Notes: a model not told the origin generated them from the letters alone. DNA of 64,000 bases from Flavobacterium quisquiliarum (GCF_019308285.1 NZ_WWEM01000012.1:62001-126000); one strand, 5' to 3'. Shown: positions 55,501-64,000, counted from the first letter of the stretch. Made by a program: numbers and translations.

Positions 55501-56398
55501 AATCTCCCTTTCGTAATTTATTGGCACTTCCTGTTGTAAATGTTTTAGAAGCAATAACTCCAGATCCGTCAGCACCTGATGATATTGCCACGTTTAATTT
55601 GACACCTGCCGTCGCATTGGAAATATATTCATAAAGCCATGAAAATTCATATCTCAAACCTTGCTCCAGCTTGACAGGATAGCTATAGGTCGCACCTGAA
55701 TAACTGGCATTATCCCAACGAATGTACATGATTCTGCCACTGTAAACTGAATTATCGGATTCGAATGTATGCCCAGAAGTTACATCCAAATAGCGAACAC
55801 CAGAGGTTGAATTGGCAGTATTCCAAGGTAAACTTGTTGAAGTACTTGCCCAACCATAATCGTTTGGTTTTCCGGAGTTGTTTCCGGTTACTCCTGCCCA
55901 TCTTCCTAATAAATTGTCAGCACCGTATGCTACTGGAGCGCCTGAAGTATCATTTAAAAAATCTAATGTTTTAGAAGTTAAATAATGTCCGTCTTGATAA
56001 ATATTGGCAACACCTTCTTTTATGGCATATCGATACGTTTGTTCCTGAGCATTGTCCACAGAAGTACTTAAATTTTCAGGCGTTGATAAGATTGTAGTAC
56101 TATTAAAAGTTGTTTTATCCAAAGAAGTTCTAAATCCAAGGCCGATTGTGTTTTTAACTTCAACATCAAATCCTCTTCCAACAGCCGAATTGACTTTGGC
56201 TTTTACTTCTAAAGTAAATTCGCTTTGATTGGATAAGGGAAATGATAGAATATCTGGAGCTGTAGCGTTTGTAAAAGTCTTAGAACCATTTAATGTTGTC
56301 GCTAAATTTGCCTTTACAGGTAAATTAGGAGCTTGTGCCTGTATATTGAATACAAAAACCGATAACCAGAATAATATAAATATGTATAGTTTTTTCAT
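52517..56398 (-). CDS. GH128-like endo-beta-glycanase, multidomain, T9SS-secreted
   Basis: 1293 residues with a signal peptide (cleavage near FNIQAQ). A LamG-like start (about 20-140) precedes two homologous modules of about 170 residues (166-335 and 336-506) sharing NTANSTSG, DVTSGH(T/S)FESDNSVY and LMYIRWD-type motifs; these look like carbohydrate-binding modules. A beta/gamma-crystallin-like stretch (VFTEENFAGSSQQYVTVTPF, about 650-735) precedes the catalytic TIM barrel (about 740-980). E797 in HLLGFNEPDRPDQ is the acid/base and E887 in RPIWITEWNIGAN the nucleophile. Two fibronectin III domains (about 1003-1190) and a T9SS type A sorting domain (1213-1293) follow. It would cut a beta-1,3-linked polymer at the cell surface. 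Confidence 0.8.
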   Translation of the reverse strand: MKKLYIFILFWLSVFVFNIQAQAPNLPVKANLATTLNGSKTFTNATAPDILSFPLSNQSEFTLEVKAKVNSAVGRGFDVEVKNTIGLGFRTSLDKTTFNSTTILSTPENLSTSVDNAQEQTYRYAIKEGVANIYQDGHYLTSKTLDFLNDTSGAPVAYGADNLLGRWAGVTGNNSGKPNDYGWASTSTSLPWNTANSTSGVRYLDVTSGHTFESDNSVYSGRIMYIRWDNASYSGATYSYPVKLEQGLRYEFSWLYEYISNATAGVKLNVAISSGADGSGVIASKTFTTGSANKLRKGDLSFVSNVDGNYYLTITGDYALFAIADLKLKSSNLINMWDGYYNDNAGTPAAYGWTNVASPSIFNTANSTSGTRFMDVTSGHSFESDNSVYNGRLMYIRWDSTALESSVYSFPVQLEASKGYQFSWIYEYISNLSPGSQMTVSVSTATNGGGTVLATKNFTTGAVNKLRKGDLLFQSQSAGTYYINISGAKALFGIADLKVQGQETANIVIGKNYASGAVDMAITSVTFENVAYAPDKVISPSLQTINISSNTTTGAFAKSKVVLSGTASLYLKNGNNPLINSTVNLTSTDNSLYFENVKPSDVISSQLQYVSVNGILAGNGTNVNVTNYGSGTVVSPYVADYQPLQVFTEENFAGSSQQYVTVTPFDNLGAFDNAIKSFKLKKGYMATFATSADGSGYSRVYIAENEDLEVPVLPINLKGTISFVRTMRWHQVNKKGLAGGSTEAINSTNITWYYNWNTGMDTTPNVEYVPIRQTQWWPSFAPAYTKEGYTHLLGFNEPDRPDQANMTVEAAISNWPALLKSGLRVGSPATSDPYNPWMANFMTQAEANNYRVDYVALHCYWYKTAAQWKSDLQYIYDKYKRPIWITEWNIGANWTANNFPDDVNTLTDANATKHKNDLAAILAVLEGADYVERYSIYNWVQDARAMYVTINDAFKTRNTNWQNYVWLQNAPVISSTATDYTVLTPAGQYYAKNASAKAYNSAKEYVPLWKTKIETLSYTLSSDYKNITIKWTGSNQELVNKYVLERKLTGENAFSVFYESTDYNIISKIDQVHTHAEYRIKVVGKDNVESAYSAILVYDQPAIPAIPTNFTGEAVSSSAINLKWSLVTGAESYKIKRATTLNGTYDIINAYVKDSIFADINLEANKDYFYKIASENAGGESQYSAAIQVKTLTTSGSLSAKNANIADINAQGEAFKTISAYPNPTMGQFDLFLPSNEDNTTVAIYTLDGKLISTAHYGNINGAIHLNIENQPSGIYLVKIPSHPDKTVRIIKK

Positions 56399-56631
56399 AA
56401 TGAAATATTTGTTTAAAAATTATTTTAAAATTTTTGTTGAATGCTTTCATTGGTAACCGACAAAATTATTGGCACAAGAAATCCTCAAACCTCTAAAAAC
56501 TGGGCAAGAAAATTCCTTCCGCTTTTATTAACGGGCAAAATTGTACTGAAATTTATTGTGGTATTTTATATTGCTAAACACATGATCTTTTGAATCATAC
56601 TGCACAATATAGTATTCATGCGGCTTATAAT

Positions 56632-56794
56632 GACTGTCTGTATTATCCTCTTTTATAATCGAGGATAATACTTAAACAGTCCGTAATCATAAAAATTAGT
56701 ATTAAAAAAATGGATATTTAAAATACTTAAAGTATGTATCTTAAACTGCAGCAAAATAATAACCATCCCAATTAAACTACTGCAGTTCAGATAC
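56632..56794 (-). other. Two stem-loops in the SusD-GH128 gap
   Basis: Hairpin 1 (56632-56681) has a perfect 11-bp stem, GTATTATCCTC/GAGGATAATAC, with outer GACTGT/ACAGTC pairs. Hairpin 2 (56735-56794) pairs GTATCTTAAACTGCAG with CTGCAGTTCAGATAC around a 28-base loop, 18 bases after the susD stop. Neither has a T tract. They sit where differential expression of susCD and downstream enzymes is often set by RNA processing or attenuation. The other 250 bases of the gap (56399-56631) show nothing else. Confidence 0.6.
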
Positions 56795-56812
56795 TTTTTA
56801 TCATAAAGCTAA

Positions 56813-58795
56813 TTAAAGCTGGCTTTCATCTGCGACAGCATCCTGCCATTTATCCCACACCTTAACGCTCGGATCATAACCATCATAACCAAAGTTCTGA
56901 CTTAATTTACCTTTAATATTGGCTGTAATAGCACTGTTTGGTATTGGCCAATAATTGTTACGTTTGTCCATGGTGTAGAACTTAGTTCCGTTAGGAACCA
57001 CAATGCCGCTTGGGTATTTGTTGTAAAGGGTATAATGTACAATACGTTGGTACCAATAACTGCCACCTGCGTTATCTGTTCCAGACTGTTTGTCCCAGTT
57101 GGTCTTGCTGTAGGTTTGTCCCCATTCATCAGCCTGTCCGCTGAGTGCGAGACAATGTGAAATACGTTTTAGTTCCACATTTCTCCATTCTTCCAGATAA
57201 AGTTCTCTTCCTCTTTCAGCACAAATATCACCGATAGTTACTGTTCCATACATTTGTGATGCGCCGGCTCTTGCTCTAACAACATTTACGTCCTGCGCTG
57301 CGCCACCAACGTTACCTTGATAAAAACGTGCTTCTGCTCTCAACAAATAAGTTTCAGCCAAACGATATAAGTACCAATGCGCTTTACTTCCTGTACTAGC
57401 TCCTTGAAAATCATTTGCATTTGGATTAGTTTCGTTTACAACATCATGCAGATAGATTTTATACAAAGGAAAATCAAACCATTCACGGAGCGTATCTTTT
57501 GATAACAAAGTAGTACCGTTTTTCAATCTAAAATTTTGTCCATAATACGCAGAACTTTTATCGCTGTATTTCAGATTTTCCATGTTTACCCAATTACCAA
57601 CCGTACTATTATGTCTAAGATCTTGTTTGTCTTCCACACCATTAACCACCCACATAGGATGCTGTGAATAATAAGAAGCGCTGATCGTAGCAATACCACG
57701 TCCTAAAGCTCTTGCATAATCATAGTTAGCCTGATAATTGGCATTGTTTGAAGCAAAACGATTTGCTGCTTGTTTTCCATCAGGAGTAGTAACTGTCCCT
57801 GAATTCCAGTTTGGACCAAAAATTCTCATCGATGCAAATGGTAAAAAAGATTGTACACCACCATTTGGCATTACCAAAATAGCTTCTCTGTTAGCAGCAA
57901 TAACCTTATTTTCAGGTCGATGTAAATCCCAAATCACATTTCTAGTAATGGTCCATGTTGCTGGATTTCCTCCTGCATCAAAAGTTCCAAAAGAACCCTG
58001 CATTAAAGAATAACCAGAAGAATTAATCAATAAATCGGCCTGATTTTCTGCATCTTTAAATCTTCCAGATGCCAAGTAACATTTAATCAATAACTGACGA
58101 CATGCTCCTTTGTTTACTACGCCTAGATAAGGCAGTTTTGATTGTTCTGGCACCCACTCTACAGCCTTTTCCATATCTGCTGTAATCATTTCAATAATGG
58201 CTTCTTTTTTAGTTGAATAATAGCTTTGCTTTGGAACTTCCAAAATCTTTGTTATCAACGGAATATCTCCAAACTGGTATACTAGATTAAGATATCTGTA
58301 AGCTCTGTGAAAATAAGCCTGACCGATATATTTACGTTTTACTTCTTCTGTCAAACTTGTTACCTTATCAATATAAGTTAAAACGGTATTGGCATGTTTA
58401 ATTCCAGTATAGGCTTCCGTCCAGTAAAATCCGAAATAGAAATCATCATTTGTTGACGTTTTATAACTCATGGTAGGCACCATAGTATTAGCAAAATCAG
58501 AAATGGTACTGGTATTATCTGTTTTTCCATATTTTGACATATCAGAGAAAACATATTCAGTACCAATAGGTACACTATTACCAGCATTATTGTAATGAAT
58601 ATAGTTATTACGAAGCTGTTTATCTGCACTTGCCAAAACCGCTTGTAATCCAGTTTCTGTAGTAAATGTAGCTTCTGGTTCGTAAAACGAAAGTGGATCT
58701 GGCTCCAGAAAATCTTCTGAACAAGAAACAAAAAGAGCAGCAACCGCAACTAAAGGCACTATTCTTGAAATTTTATTTTGTATATATCTTTTCAT
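56813..58795 (-). CDS. SusD/RagB-family outer membrane lipoprotein
   Basis: 660 residues. A lipobox, LFVSCSED, sets the lipidated cysteine at C25. The N-terminal helical part has the family's FLEPDPLSFYEPEATFTTET, and TPR-like helices follow (GQAYFHRAYRYLNLVYQFGD, with PLITK). The C-terminal part carries the RAEARFYQGNVG and LYLEEWRNVELKRI motifs. SusD-like proteins lie over the SusC channel at the cell surface and bind the incoming oligosaccharide like a lid. The stop of susC is 13 bases upstream, so the two are cotranslated. Confidence 0.92.
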   Translation of the reverse strand: MKRYIQNKISRIVPLVAVAALFVSCSEDFLEPDPLSFYEPEATFTTETGLQAVLASADKQLRNNYIHYNNAGNSVPIGTEYVFSDMSKYGKTDNTSTISDFANTMVPTMSYKTSTNDDFYFGFYWTEAYTGIKHANTVLTYIDKVTSLTEEVKRKYIGQAYFHRAYRYLNLVYQFGDIPLITKILEVPKQSYYSTKKEAIIEMITADMEKAVEWVPEQSKLPYLGVVNKGACRQLLIKCYLASGRFKDAENQADLLINSSGYSLMQGSFGTFDAGGNPATWTITRNVIWDLHRPENKVIAANREAILVMPNGGVQSFLPFASMRIFGPNWNSGTVTTPDGKQAANRFASNNANYQANYDYARALGRGIATISASYYSQHPMWVVNGVEDKQDLRHNSTVGNWVNMENLKYSDKSSAYYGQNFRLKNGTTLLSKDTLREWFDFPLYKIYLHDVVNETNPNANDFQGASTGSKAHWYLYRLAETYLLRAEARFYQGNVGGAAQDVNVVRARAGASQMYGTVTIGDICAERGRELYLEEWRNVELKRISHCLALSGQADEWGQTYSKTNWDKQSGTDNAGGSYWYQRIVHYTLYNKYPSGIVVPNGTKFYTMDKRNNYWPIPNSAITANIKGKLSQNFGYDGYDPSVKVWDKWQDAVADESQL

Positions 58796-58808
58796 TATTG
58801 ACTAATTT

Positions 58809-61800
58809 TTAAAGTGAAACGTTAAATCCTAAATTGAACATTCGGGTAGCAAGCCCGCCTGTCTCCGGATCACCATAATATTTCCATTGTTTAGAAGCCG
58901 ACCAAGTTGCCACATTCTGAACAGAAGTATAGATTTTGAAATTTCTCACATGTAAACGGTTTATAAGATCTTTAGGAAGTGAGTACGCCAGCGAAATATT
59001 GTCTAAACGAATAAAACTGCGATCGTATAATTTTGCTGTTCCAGCTCCTGCAGGTCCTCTGGCATCAAGACGTGCCCAGTCATTAGTTGGGTTGTCAATT
59101 GTCCAATATGGGTTTACAAACGGATTGTAGTTATTGGTATATAAACTACCATCATTGTATGTGTTCATATAACGTCCATCCATAGATTTGTGCCCCATGT
59201 ATGAATACATATTGATTGCCAAATTCCAATTTTTATAAAACGTAAATTCATTACGAAGCGACCAGTTAATTGGCGGTGTTGTCTGTCCTAAAAATTGTCT
59301 GTCTTTTTCGTTATAAGTTGGTTTTCCGTTAACATCATCAGCAGTATAGCTGTTTTCTACTTTTGGATCACCTGGACGCTGTCCGTATTTTGCAGCTTCA
59401 ACGGCTTCGTCTTTCTGCCAGATTCCAATTACTTTATAATCCCAGATTTGAGAAATAGGTTTTCCAATAAACCATCCATTGGTTTTATCATCTGCTTCTT
59501 TTCTTCCAATAACATTTCCATTGGCATCTTTAATATCTTCCATATTGCCATACAATTTGTTAATGGTATTCTTGTTGTATGAAAAAGCGACCATAGTAGT
59601 CCATTCAAAGTTTGGTCTCTTCATATTTAAAGTAGTAAGACTAATCTCAATACCTTTATTTTCAACTTCTCCAAGATTGGTTGCAATAGATGAGAATCCT
59701 GTAAACTCAGGCAAACGCTGACTCATAATCATATCGTGCGTAACCGATTTGTAAACATCAATTGTAGTTGTAATTCTATCATTCAAGAAACCAAGATCAA
59801 GACCAATATTGGATGCTGTTGTTTTTTCCCATTGCAAATTAGGATTTGCCATACGGTCTATTCCTAGATATTTCATATCTACGATGTTTCCTGAAGCATC
59901 GATATATCCCATTGTTGCTCCTGTTCCTGAACTTAAGTTGGCTAAAGCTAAATAAGGATCAGCAAGCGATCTGTTTCCATTTTTACCCCACGATAAACGT
60001 AATTTACCTGTGCTTAAAGGCTGCCATTTAAACCAACTTTCTTTATTAAAGTTCCATCCCAATGCTACAGAAGGGAAAGTGGCATAAGGATAAGAAGCTC
60101 CAAATGCTGAATATCCATCACGACGTACTGTTCCTGTAATCATATAACGATCGTCAAACGAATAGAAAAGTCTTGCCATTAAAGCATCGCCTGTCTGATG
60201 TGTATCTGTAGCTGTAAAAGTACTATTGGCAAGTGTCGCATTGGCAATATTGTGGTATCCTAAAGCATCCGAAGGCTGAATATTACGTGCATAAACAACA
60301 TCTGACCATGTTTTAAGATCTTCAGCTTCTTGAACAAAGGTGGCTATAATATGGTGTTTTTCATTAAATGTATGATCCCATGTTATGGTGTTGTTTATAT
60401 TCCATGTAAATTTTTTACCATTACCTCTATCCACTCCTATGTTAACTGGATTCCAGTTTTTATTACCTGCTGACTGGAAATAACGATTGTAAAAGAATTC
60501 ATATCGAGGTGCAGCATTAAACGAGTATGTAATACCTAAAGGTAAAGTTACTTTTGTATTAAATATTGTATTCAATACTGTATACCCTTTATCTAGATCC
60601 ATATATTGGCGATCATAATAGTAGTTATACCCTCCAATTGTTGGTCCCATTGGCTGTCTTGCGTAATCGCCATTTGCTTCTTTAAAGTTAGCAAACGGGC
60701 TGTTTCTTAACATATTGGCATCCCAATAATTCGTTCCTGTTCCCACAGATATATCTCCATCTGAACGATCTTGAAAATTAACGTTTGCTCCAAATTCAAG
60801 CCAATCTGTAATTTTAGCATCAACCTTCATATTCGCACGAACGGCAGTATAATCATTACCCTGAATAGCTCCTTCAGATGTTAAGTATCCCATAGACATA
60901 TAATAATTTACTTTATCACTTGCTCCAGAAACACTTAAATTATTGTCGCGATTGATTCCTGTTCTAAAAGTACTATTGTACCAATCGTGTGTTTTTCCTT
61001 CTGTAAAATTCTTCAAAAGCGTTGCGTCAGTAATTCCCAAACGCAATCCCCAAACTTCATTCAGACTTTTTCCTTGTATTTGTGCTGCGGGCTGATAAGC
61101 TAACCATTGTGCCTCCGTAATACCGTATTGACTTAATTGGCTTGGACTTGAATAATAACCTGGTTTACCTGCTGCTGTTCCTGTTACCCATGCCTCATAA
61201 TTTCCCGTTGCAGTATTGGTACCATACGTTTTAGCAGTTTCCCAATCTTGACGGTATTTTATATATCCCTCTGGAGAATATACGTTTCTGTAAGCGCTTT
61301 CATTGACAATCGTCATATTGGAAGTGACATTAATAATAGGCTTACCTGTTTTTCCTTTTTTTGTCGAAATAACAATAACCCCAGCTGCCGCTTTAGAACC
61401 GTATACCGCTGTAGCAGATGCATCTTTCAAGATATCAATCTGGCCAACATCATCAGGGTTAATTTCTGAAAGCTCTCCGTAGAACTGCATCCCATCCAAA
61501 ATAATAAGTGGTGAATTATGATTGGCTCCATCAGGATTGTAAACAGAAGTCTGCCCACGAATCTGCAAAGATCCTCCTCCTTTTGCAGAAGGGTCATATC
61601 CAACTTTTAGACCTGGAACACCTCTTAATAAATCCTGAACAGTCTGCGGGTTTTGATTGGCTAAAGCTTCAGCTTTAACCTGAACGATTGATCCGGTTAA
61701 ATCTTTTTTCTTCATTTTACCATATCCCACTACTACTACTTCATCCAAAGAAGCAGCATTTTCTTCTAGTTTTATATTAATATTCGTTCTGCCGTTTACT

Positions 61801-62141
61801 GCTACTTCCTGAGTTACAAAACCAACAAACGAAACTACTAATACAGAATTCCCATCACCTGCGATAGTGAATTTTCCGTCAAAATCTGTTATAGTACCAT
61901 TTTTTGTTCCTTTAATTAAAACTGATGCTCCTGGAAGCGGAACACCTTTACTGTCTTTTACTTGTCCACTAATACTGTTTTGTGGCTGTACTTTTTCTGC
62001 TCCTATTTTACTACTCGGTTCAGTAGAAAATGCATGTACTTGAGACAATGAAACTAATACACAAAGCAGTGTGAGTTTCTTTTTCAAATCAAATCCAGAT
62101 CCATAATCAGGAGCCTTAATCTTCCTAATAAAGTTTGTCAT
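58809..62141 (-). CDS. SusC/RagA-family TonB-linked outer membrane transporter
   Basis: 1110 residues. After a signal segment comes the carboxypeptidase-regulatory-like domain (ISGQVKDSKGVPLPGASVLI, then KNGTITDFDGKFTI, about 57-130). Next is a SusC signature, DEVVVVGYGKMKKKDLTG, followed by the plug domain (LLRGVPGLKVGYDP, DILKDASATAVYGSKAAAG) and a 22-stranded barrel ending in RMFNLGFNVSL. It imports oligosaccharides with energy from TonB/ExbBD. The ATG ending at 62141 is used. It is the first gene of the susCD pair and likely has a promoter in 62142-62840. Confidence 0.93.
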   Translation of the reverse strand: MTNFIRKIKAPDYGSGFDLKKKLTLLCVLVSLSQVHAFSTEPSSKIGAEKVQPQNSISGQVKDSKGVPLPGASVLIKGTKNGTITDFDGKFTIAGDGNSVLVVSFVGFVTQEVAVNGRTNINIKLEENAASLDEVVVVGYGKMKKKDLTGSIVQVKAEALANQNPQTVQDLLRGVPGLKVGYDPSAKGGGSLQIRGQTSVYNPDGANHNSPLIILDGMQFYGELSEINPDDVGQIDILKDASATAVYGSKAAAGVIVISTKKGKTGKPIINVTSNMTIVNESAYRNVYSPEGYIKYRQDWETAKTYGTNTATGNYEAWVTGTAAGKPGYYSSPSQLSQYGITEAQWLAYQPAAQIQGKSLNEVWGLRLGITDATLLKNFTEGKTHDWYNSTFRTGINRDNNLSVSGASDKVNYYMSMGYLTSEGAIQGNDYTAVRANMKVDAKITDWLEFGANVNFQDRSDGDISVGTGTNYWDANMLRNSPFANFKEANGDYARQPMGPTIGGYNYYYDRQYMDLDKGYTVLNTIFNTKVTLPLGITYSFNAAPRYEFFYNRYFQSAGNKNWNPVNIGVDRGNGKKFTWNINNTITWDHTFNEKHHIIATFVQEAEDLKTWSDVVYARNIQPSDALGYHNIANATLANSTFTATDTHQTGDALMARLFYSFDDRYMITGTVRRDGYSAFGASYPYATFPSVALGWNFNKESWFKWQPLSTGKLRLSWGKNGNRSLADPYLALANLSSGTGATMGYIDASGNIVDMKYLGIDRMANPNLQWEKTTASNIGLDLGFLNDRITTTIDVYKSVTHDMIMSQRLPEFTGFSSIATNLGEVENKGIEISLTTLNMKRPNFEWTTMVAFSYNKNTINKLYGNMEDIKDANGNVIGRKEADDKTNGWFIGKPISQIWDYKVIGIWQKDEAVEAAKYGQRPGDPKVENSYTADDVNGKPTYNEKDRQFLGQTTPPINWSLRNEFTFYKNWNLAINMYSYMGHKSMDGRYMNTYNDGSLYTNNYNPFVNPYWTIDNPTNDWARLDARGPAGAGTAKLYDRSFIRLDNISLAYSLPKDLINRLHVRNFKIYTSVQNVATWSASKQWKYYGDPETGGLATRMFNLGFNVSL

Positions 62142-62840
62142 TTTTGGTTGTCGTTTTGGTTAAAAGTTTAGTTAATAAGTCTGCAAAATATAGAAAGCAA
62201 CACTGATAAGTGTGTTTTTTACAATTTTCTTTTTCAAAATTTTTTAAGTAAACATTATCATGTAATTATCAATAGTTTGCATTACAAATCTATAGCAAGA
62301 AGCGTGAGTGAAAGGGGGTAATTACAACATTAAAAAAGGGGCAAATCCGCATATTTAAGTAGAAAATGCTGGTTTTTTAAATGAATGGCAAAAAAAGCAT
62401 ATTCAAAATGAACTATACATAATTATTTAAAAACTAGAAATAAACAAGCAAGCATTATAATCTCTTAGTATTTATCTTAAATAACTCTAGAAAAACGAAA
62501 AGAGGCGAAGCAACATACAGCATTAATTGTAAAAAAATATAATTATAAAATTAACAGACAACTCATTCAATAAAGCACATTGAGTGAACGCAGATAAAAC
62601 GGATTTACTTCGTAAAGACGCGGATTTAAACAGATTACTGTTTTTTTTTAGAAAGATTAATAAAAAATCCGTTTTAATCCGCGTCTTCGCGGTAGCGAAT
62701 CTGTATAATCCACGTCTGATGGAAATGATTGTCAATAATAGCTATATAAAAAAACCTTTACAGCTGTGAACATATCTTCTTTGATATAAAAAAAGCCGCC
62801 TTTTTGAGACAGCCTTCTTCAAATAATAAAATGTAATCAA
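62142..62840. other. Upstream region of susC with a REPIN-like repeat
   Basis: 700 gene-free bases. An inverted repeat pair GACGCGGATTTAAACAGATT-type (62590-62636) and AATCCGTTTTAATCCGCGTC-type (62666-62705) flanks about 30 bases, a further palindromic family. The susC promoter should lie close to 62142; a TATATTTTG word at about 62183-62191 (leftward) is a possible -7 element, not supported by a well-spaced -33 box. The frames in this stretch look like translated repeat. Confidence 0.6.
62788..62816 (-). terminator. Terminator after the GH105 gene
   Basis: Read leftward, AAGGCTGTC-tcaaaaa-GGCGGCTTT with G-U pairs, followed by T5. It lies about 25 bases after the stop at 62841, so GH105 is probably a separate unit from susC. 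Confidence 0.65.
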
Positions 62841-63995
62841 TTATTTCACATAACGATAAACCTCTGATGCTGCTAACAAAAAAGCGCCAACTCCAAAATC
62901 AGCTGTGGAATTTTTATCGACAACTTGTCCCGGAATCGCTTTTTCGCCAATAGGCTGGACATATCCCAAAGTCCCATCTGGCTGCAGCGCAAAAGTGGTT
63001 AAGTAATTCCATGATTTTTGCACTATTGGCAGATATTCTTTTTTATCCAAAAAGCCGTTGTTAATTCCCCACATAAAACCATAAGTAAAAAAGGCTGTAC
63101 CGCTGGTTTCTGGCCCAGGTGCATGTTCAGCATCTAGAATACTTCTTGTCCAATAGCCACCTTTTTGCTGTGTGGCAGCAAGAGCTTTGGCCATATCTTT
63201 AAAACGGCTGATATACTCCTCTCTATGTTTAGCTGATTTTGGTAAATCCTGAATAATTTTGGCATAACCCGCAAAGATCCAGCCATCTCCTCTAGCCCAA
63301 AAATCTTTTTTCCCATTAGCACTTTTGTGTTTGGGATACACATATTTAGCATCACGAAAATACAGTTTGGCTTCTTCATCATACATAATGCTGTCAGCAT
63401 ATTGCAAATAAGAATGGAGTTTTTCTAAATACATTTCATTTCCTGTAACGTTGTACAGCTTTGTCATTACCGGCATTACCATATACAAGCCGTCAACCCA
63501 CCACCAATAATCGTTTTGCGACGTACTCATTTCATATTCCATCACTTCACGAGCACGGGCAATTTTTTTAGGATCATTTTTTCCTGTAAAGTTGTATAAA
63601 TCAATATAGGTTTGAAAACAAATCTGCCAGTCTCCAAACAATACATGTTTATCTGTTTCTCCGTAGTTGTATTTCCATTCTGATTTATCAGTTGATTTCG
63701 CTCCCATCCATTGGTTTTTCTCCGCCCAAGCCATCGAATAATCTAAATATTTTTTGTTTTGGGTGACTTTGTAAGCTTCCATATTTCCGGTATGGTAAGC
63801 TGAAACATGCCAAAAAGCATTTCCTGGTTCTGGATGTGTTACCTGCCAATGGTTATTTACTTTGTCGATAATAGCGATTACCTCTTTTTTAGATTCTTTT
63901 ATCCCGTTTTCCTGTTTTACATTTCCTGTTTTACAGCCAATTGCCCCAAATGAAAGAGAAGCTATTGCCATAAAAATTGATTTTCTAAACTTCAT
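62841..63995 (-). CDS. GH105-family unsaturated glycuronyl hydrolase, lipoprotein
   Basis: 384 residues. A lipobox (GAIGC) puts the lipid cysteine at C21. The rest is an (alpha/alpha)6 barrel with VLFGDWQICFQTYI (Asp near 122), WWWVDGLYMVMPVM (D168, likely catalytic), DFWARGDGWIFAGY and GPETSGTAFFTYGF. This matches unsaturated rhamnogalacturonyl or glucuronyl hydrolases, which remove a 4,5-unsaturated uronic acid from oligosaccharides by hydration, typically in the periplasm. It is close to a susCD pair, so it fits a PUL acting on a uronic-acid-containing polymer. The gene starts at the ATG ending at 63995, five bases from the right edge. Confidence 0.88.
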   Translation of the reverse strand: MKFRKSIFMAIASLSFGAIGCKTGNVKQENGIKESKKEVIAIIDKVNNHWQVTHPEPGNAFWHVSAYHTGNMEAYKVTQNKKYLDYSMAWAEKNQWMGAKSTDKSEWKYNYGETDKHVLFGDWQICFQTYIDLYNFTGKNDPKKIARAREVMEYEMSTSQNDYWWWVDGLYMVMPVMTKLYNVTGNEMYLEKLHSYLQYADSIMYDEEAKLYFRDAKYVYPKHKSANGKKDFWARGDGWIFAGYAKIIQDLPKSAKHREEYISRFKDMAKALAATQQKGGYWTRSILDAEHAPGPETSGTAFFTYGFMWGINNGFLDKKEYLPIVQKSWNYLTTFALQPDGTLGYVQPIGEKAIPGQVVDKNSTADFGVGAFLLAASEVYRYVK

Positions 63996-64000
63996 TATTA

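Noticed and set aside
62523..62735. Minus-strand 70-residue frame upstream of susC
   Set aside because: It overlaps the REPIN-like repeat at 62590-62710 and has no motif, start context or sensible composition; it is a translated repeat.

Overview
The window looks like a piece of a Flavobacterium-type chromosome (Bacteroidota). The evidence is AT-rich DNA, two proteins ending in type IX secretion (T9SS, Por) sorting domains, a SusC/SusD pair inside a polysaccharide utilization locus (PUL), AAA-rich gene starts, many OMP_b-brl-type outer-membrane proteins, and intergenic palindromic repeats of the kind common in this genus. No rRNA, tRNA, CRISPR array or intact insertion sequence was seen. The genus is an inference; no species can be named from the sequence.

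Layout. (a) 1-4.9 kb: the 5' end of a TolC-type gene, a secreted esterase, a Crp/Fnr regulator, a TPR/HTH membrane regulator and a beta-barrel protein. (b) 4.9-16.9 kb: one 4002-codon gene for a giant T9SS-secreted surface protein. It has four beta-helix blocks, Ig/MBG/YDG modules and ten MBG_2-like repeats built on an exact 924-bp higher-order period. (c) 17.6-22.4 kb: a hybrid histidine kinase with a degenerate Hpt-like tail, a DUF2141 protein, an outer-membrane protein, an unknown protein and an XRE regulator. (d) 22.5-27.8 kb: an accessory island of small orphan genes and gene fragments among REP/REPIN-type palindromic repeats, centred on a frameshifted REP-associated transposase (RAYT). 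(e) 27.1-44.4 kb: mostly housekeeping or stress functions: methyltransferase, MEDS and DUF1826 proteins, amino-acid permease with a decayed tail copy nearby, aldo/keto reductase, AsmA-like protein, response regulator, PRC-barrel protein, SDR, AraC regulator with a DoxX-like protein, and a lipoprotein pair. (f) 44.6-64 kb: a PUL on the minus strand.

How the PUL works together (inference from families). Reading in the direction of transcription, it holds a GH105 lipoprotein, SusC, SusD, a T9SS-secreted GH128-like endo-glycanase, GH16, a GH43_24-like exo-beta-1,3-galactanase candidate, another GH43, a DUF2264 protein, a serine hydrolase and a GH43_26-like arabinofuranosidase. Surface endo-enzymes would cut a beta-1,3-linked backbone, SusCD would import the oligosaccharides, and periplasmic GH43, GH105 and DUF2264 enzymes would strip arabinose, uronic-acid and galactose units. 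Type II arabinogalactan is the best single guess. No PUL regulator lies in the window, so the locus may continue past 64 kb.

The least ordinary parts are the REP/RAYT island, where the same 72-bp REP copy sits at the broken 5' end of two different gene remnants, the 924-bp super-repeat in the giant adhesin, and a permease-tail remnant that runs in frame into the DUF1826 gene.
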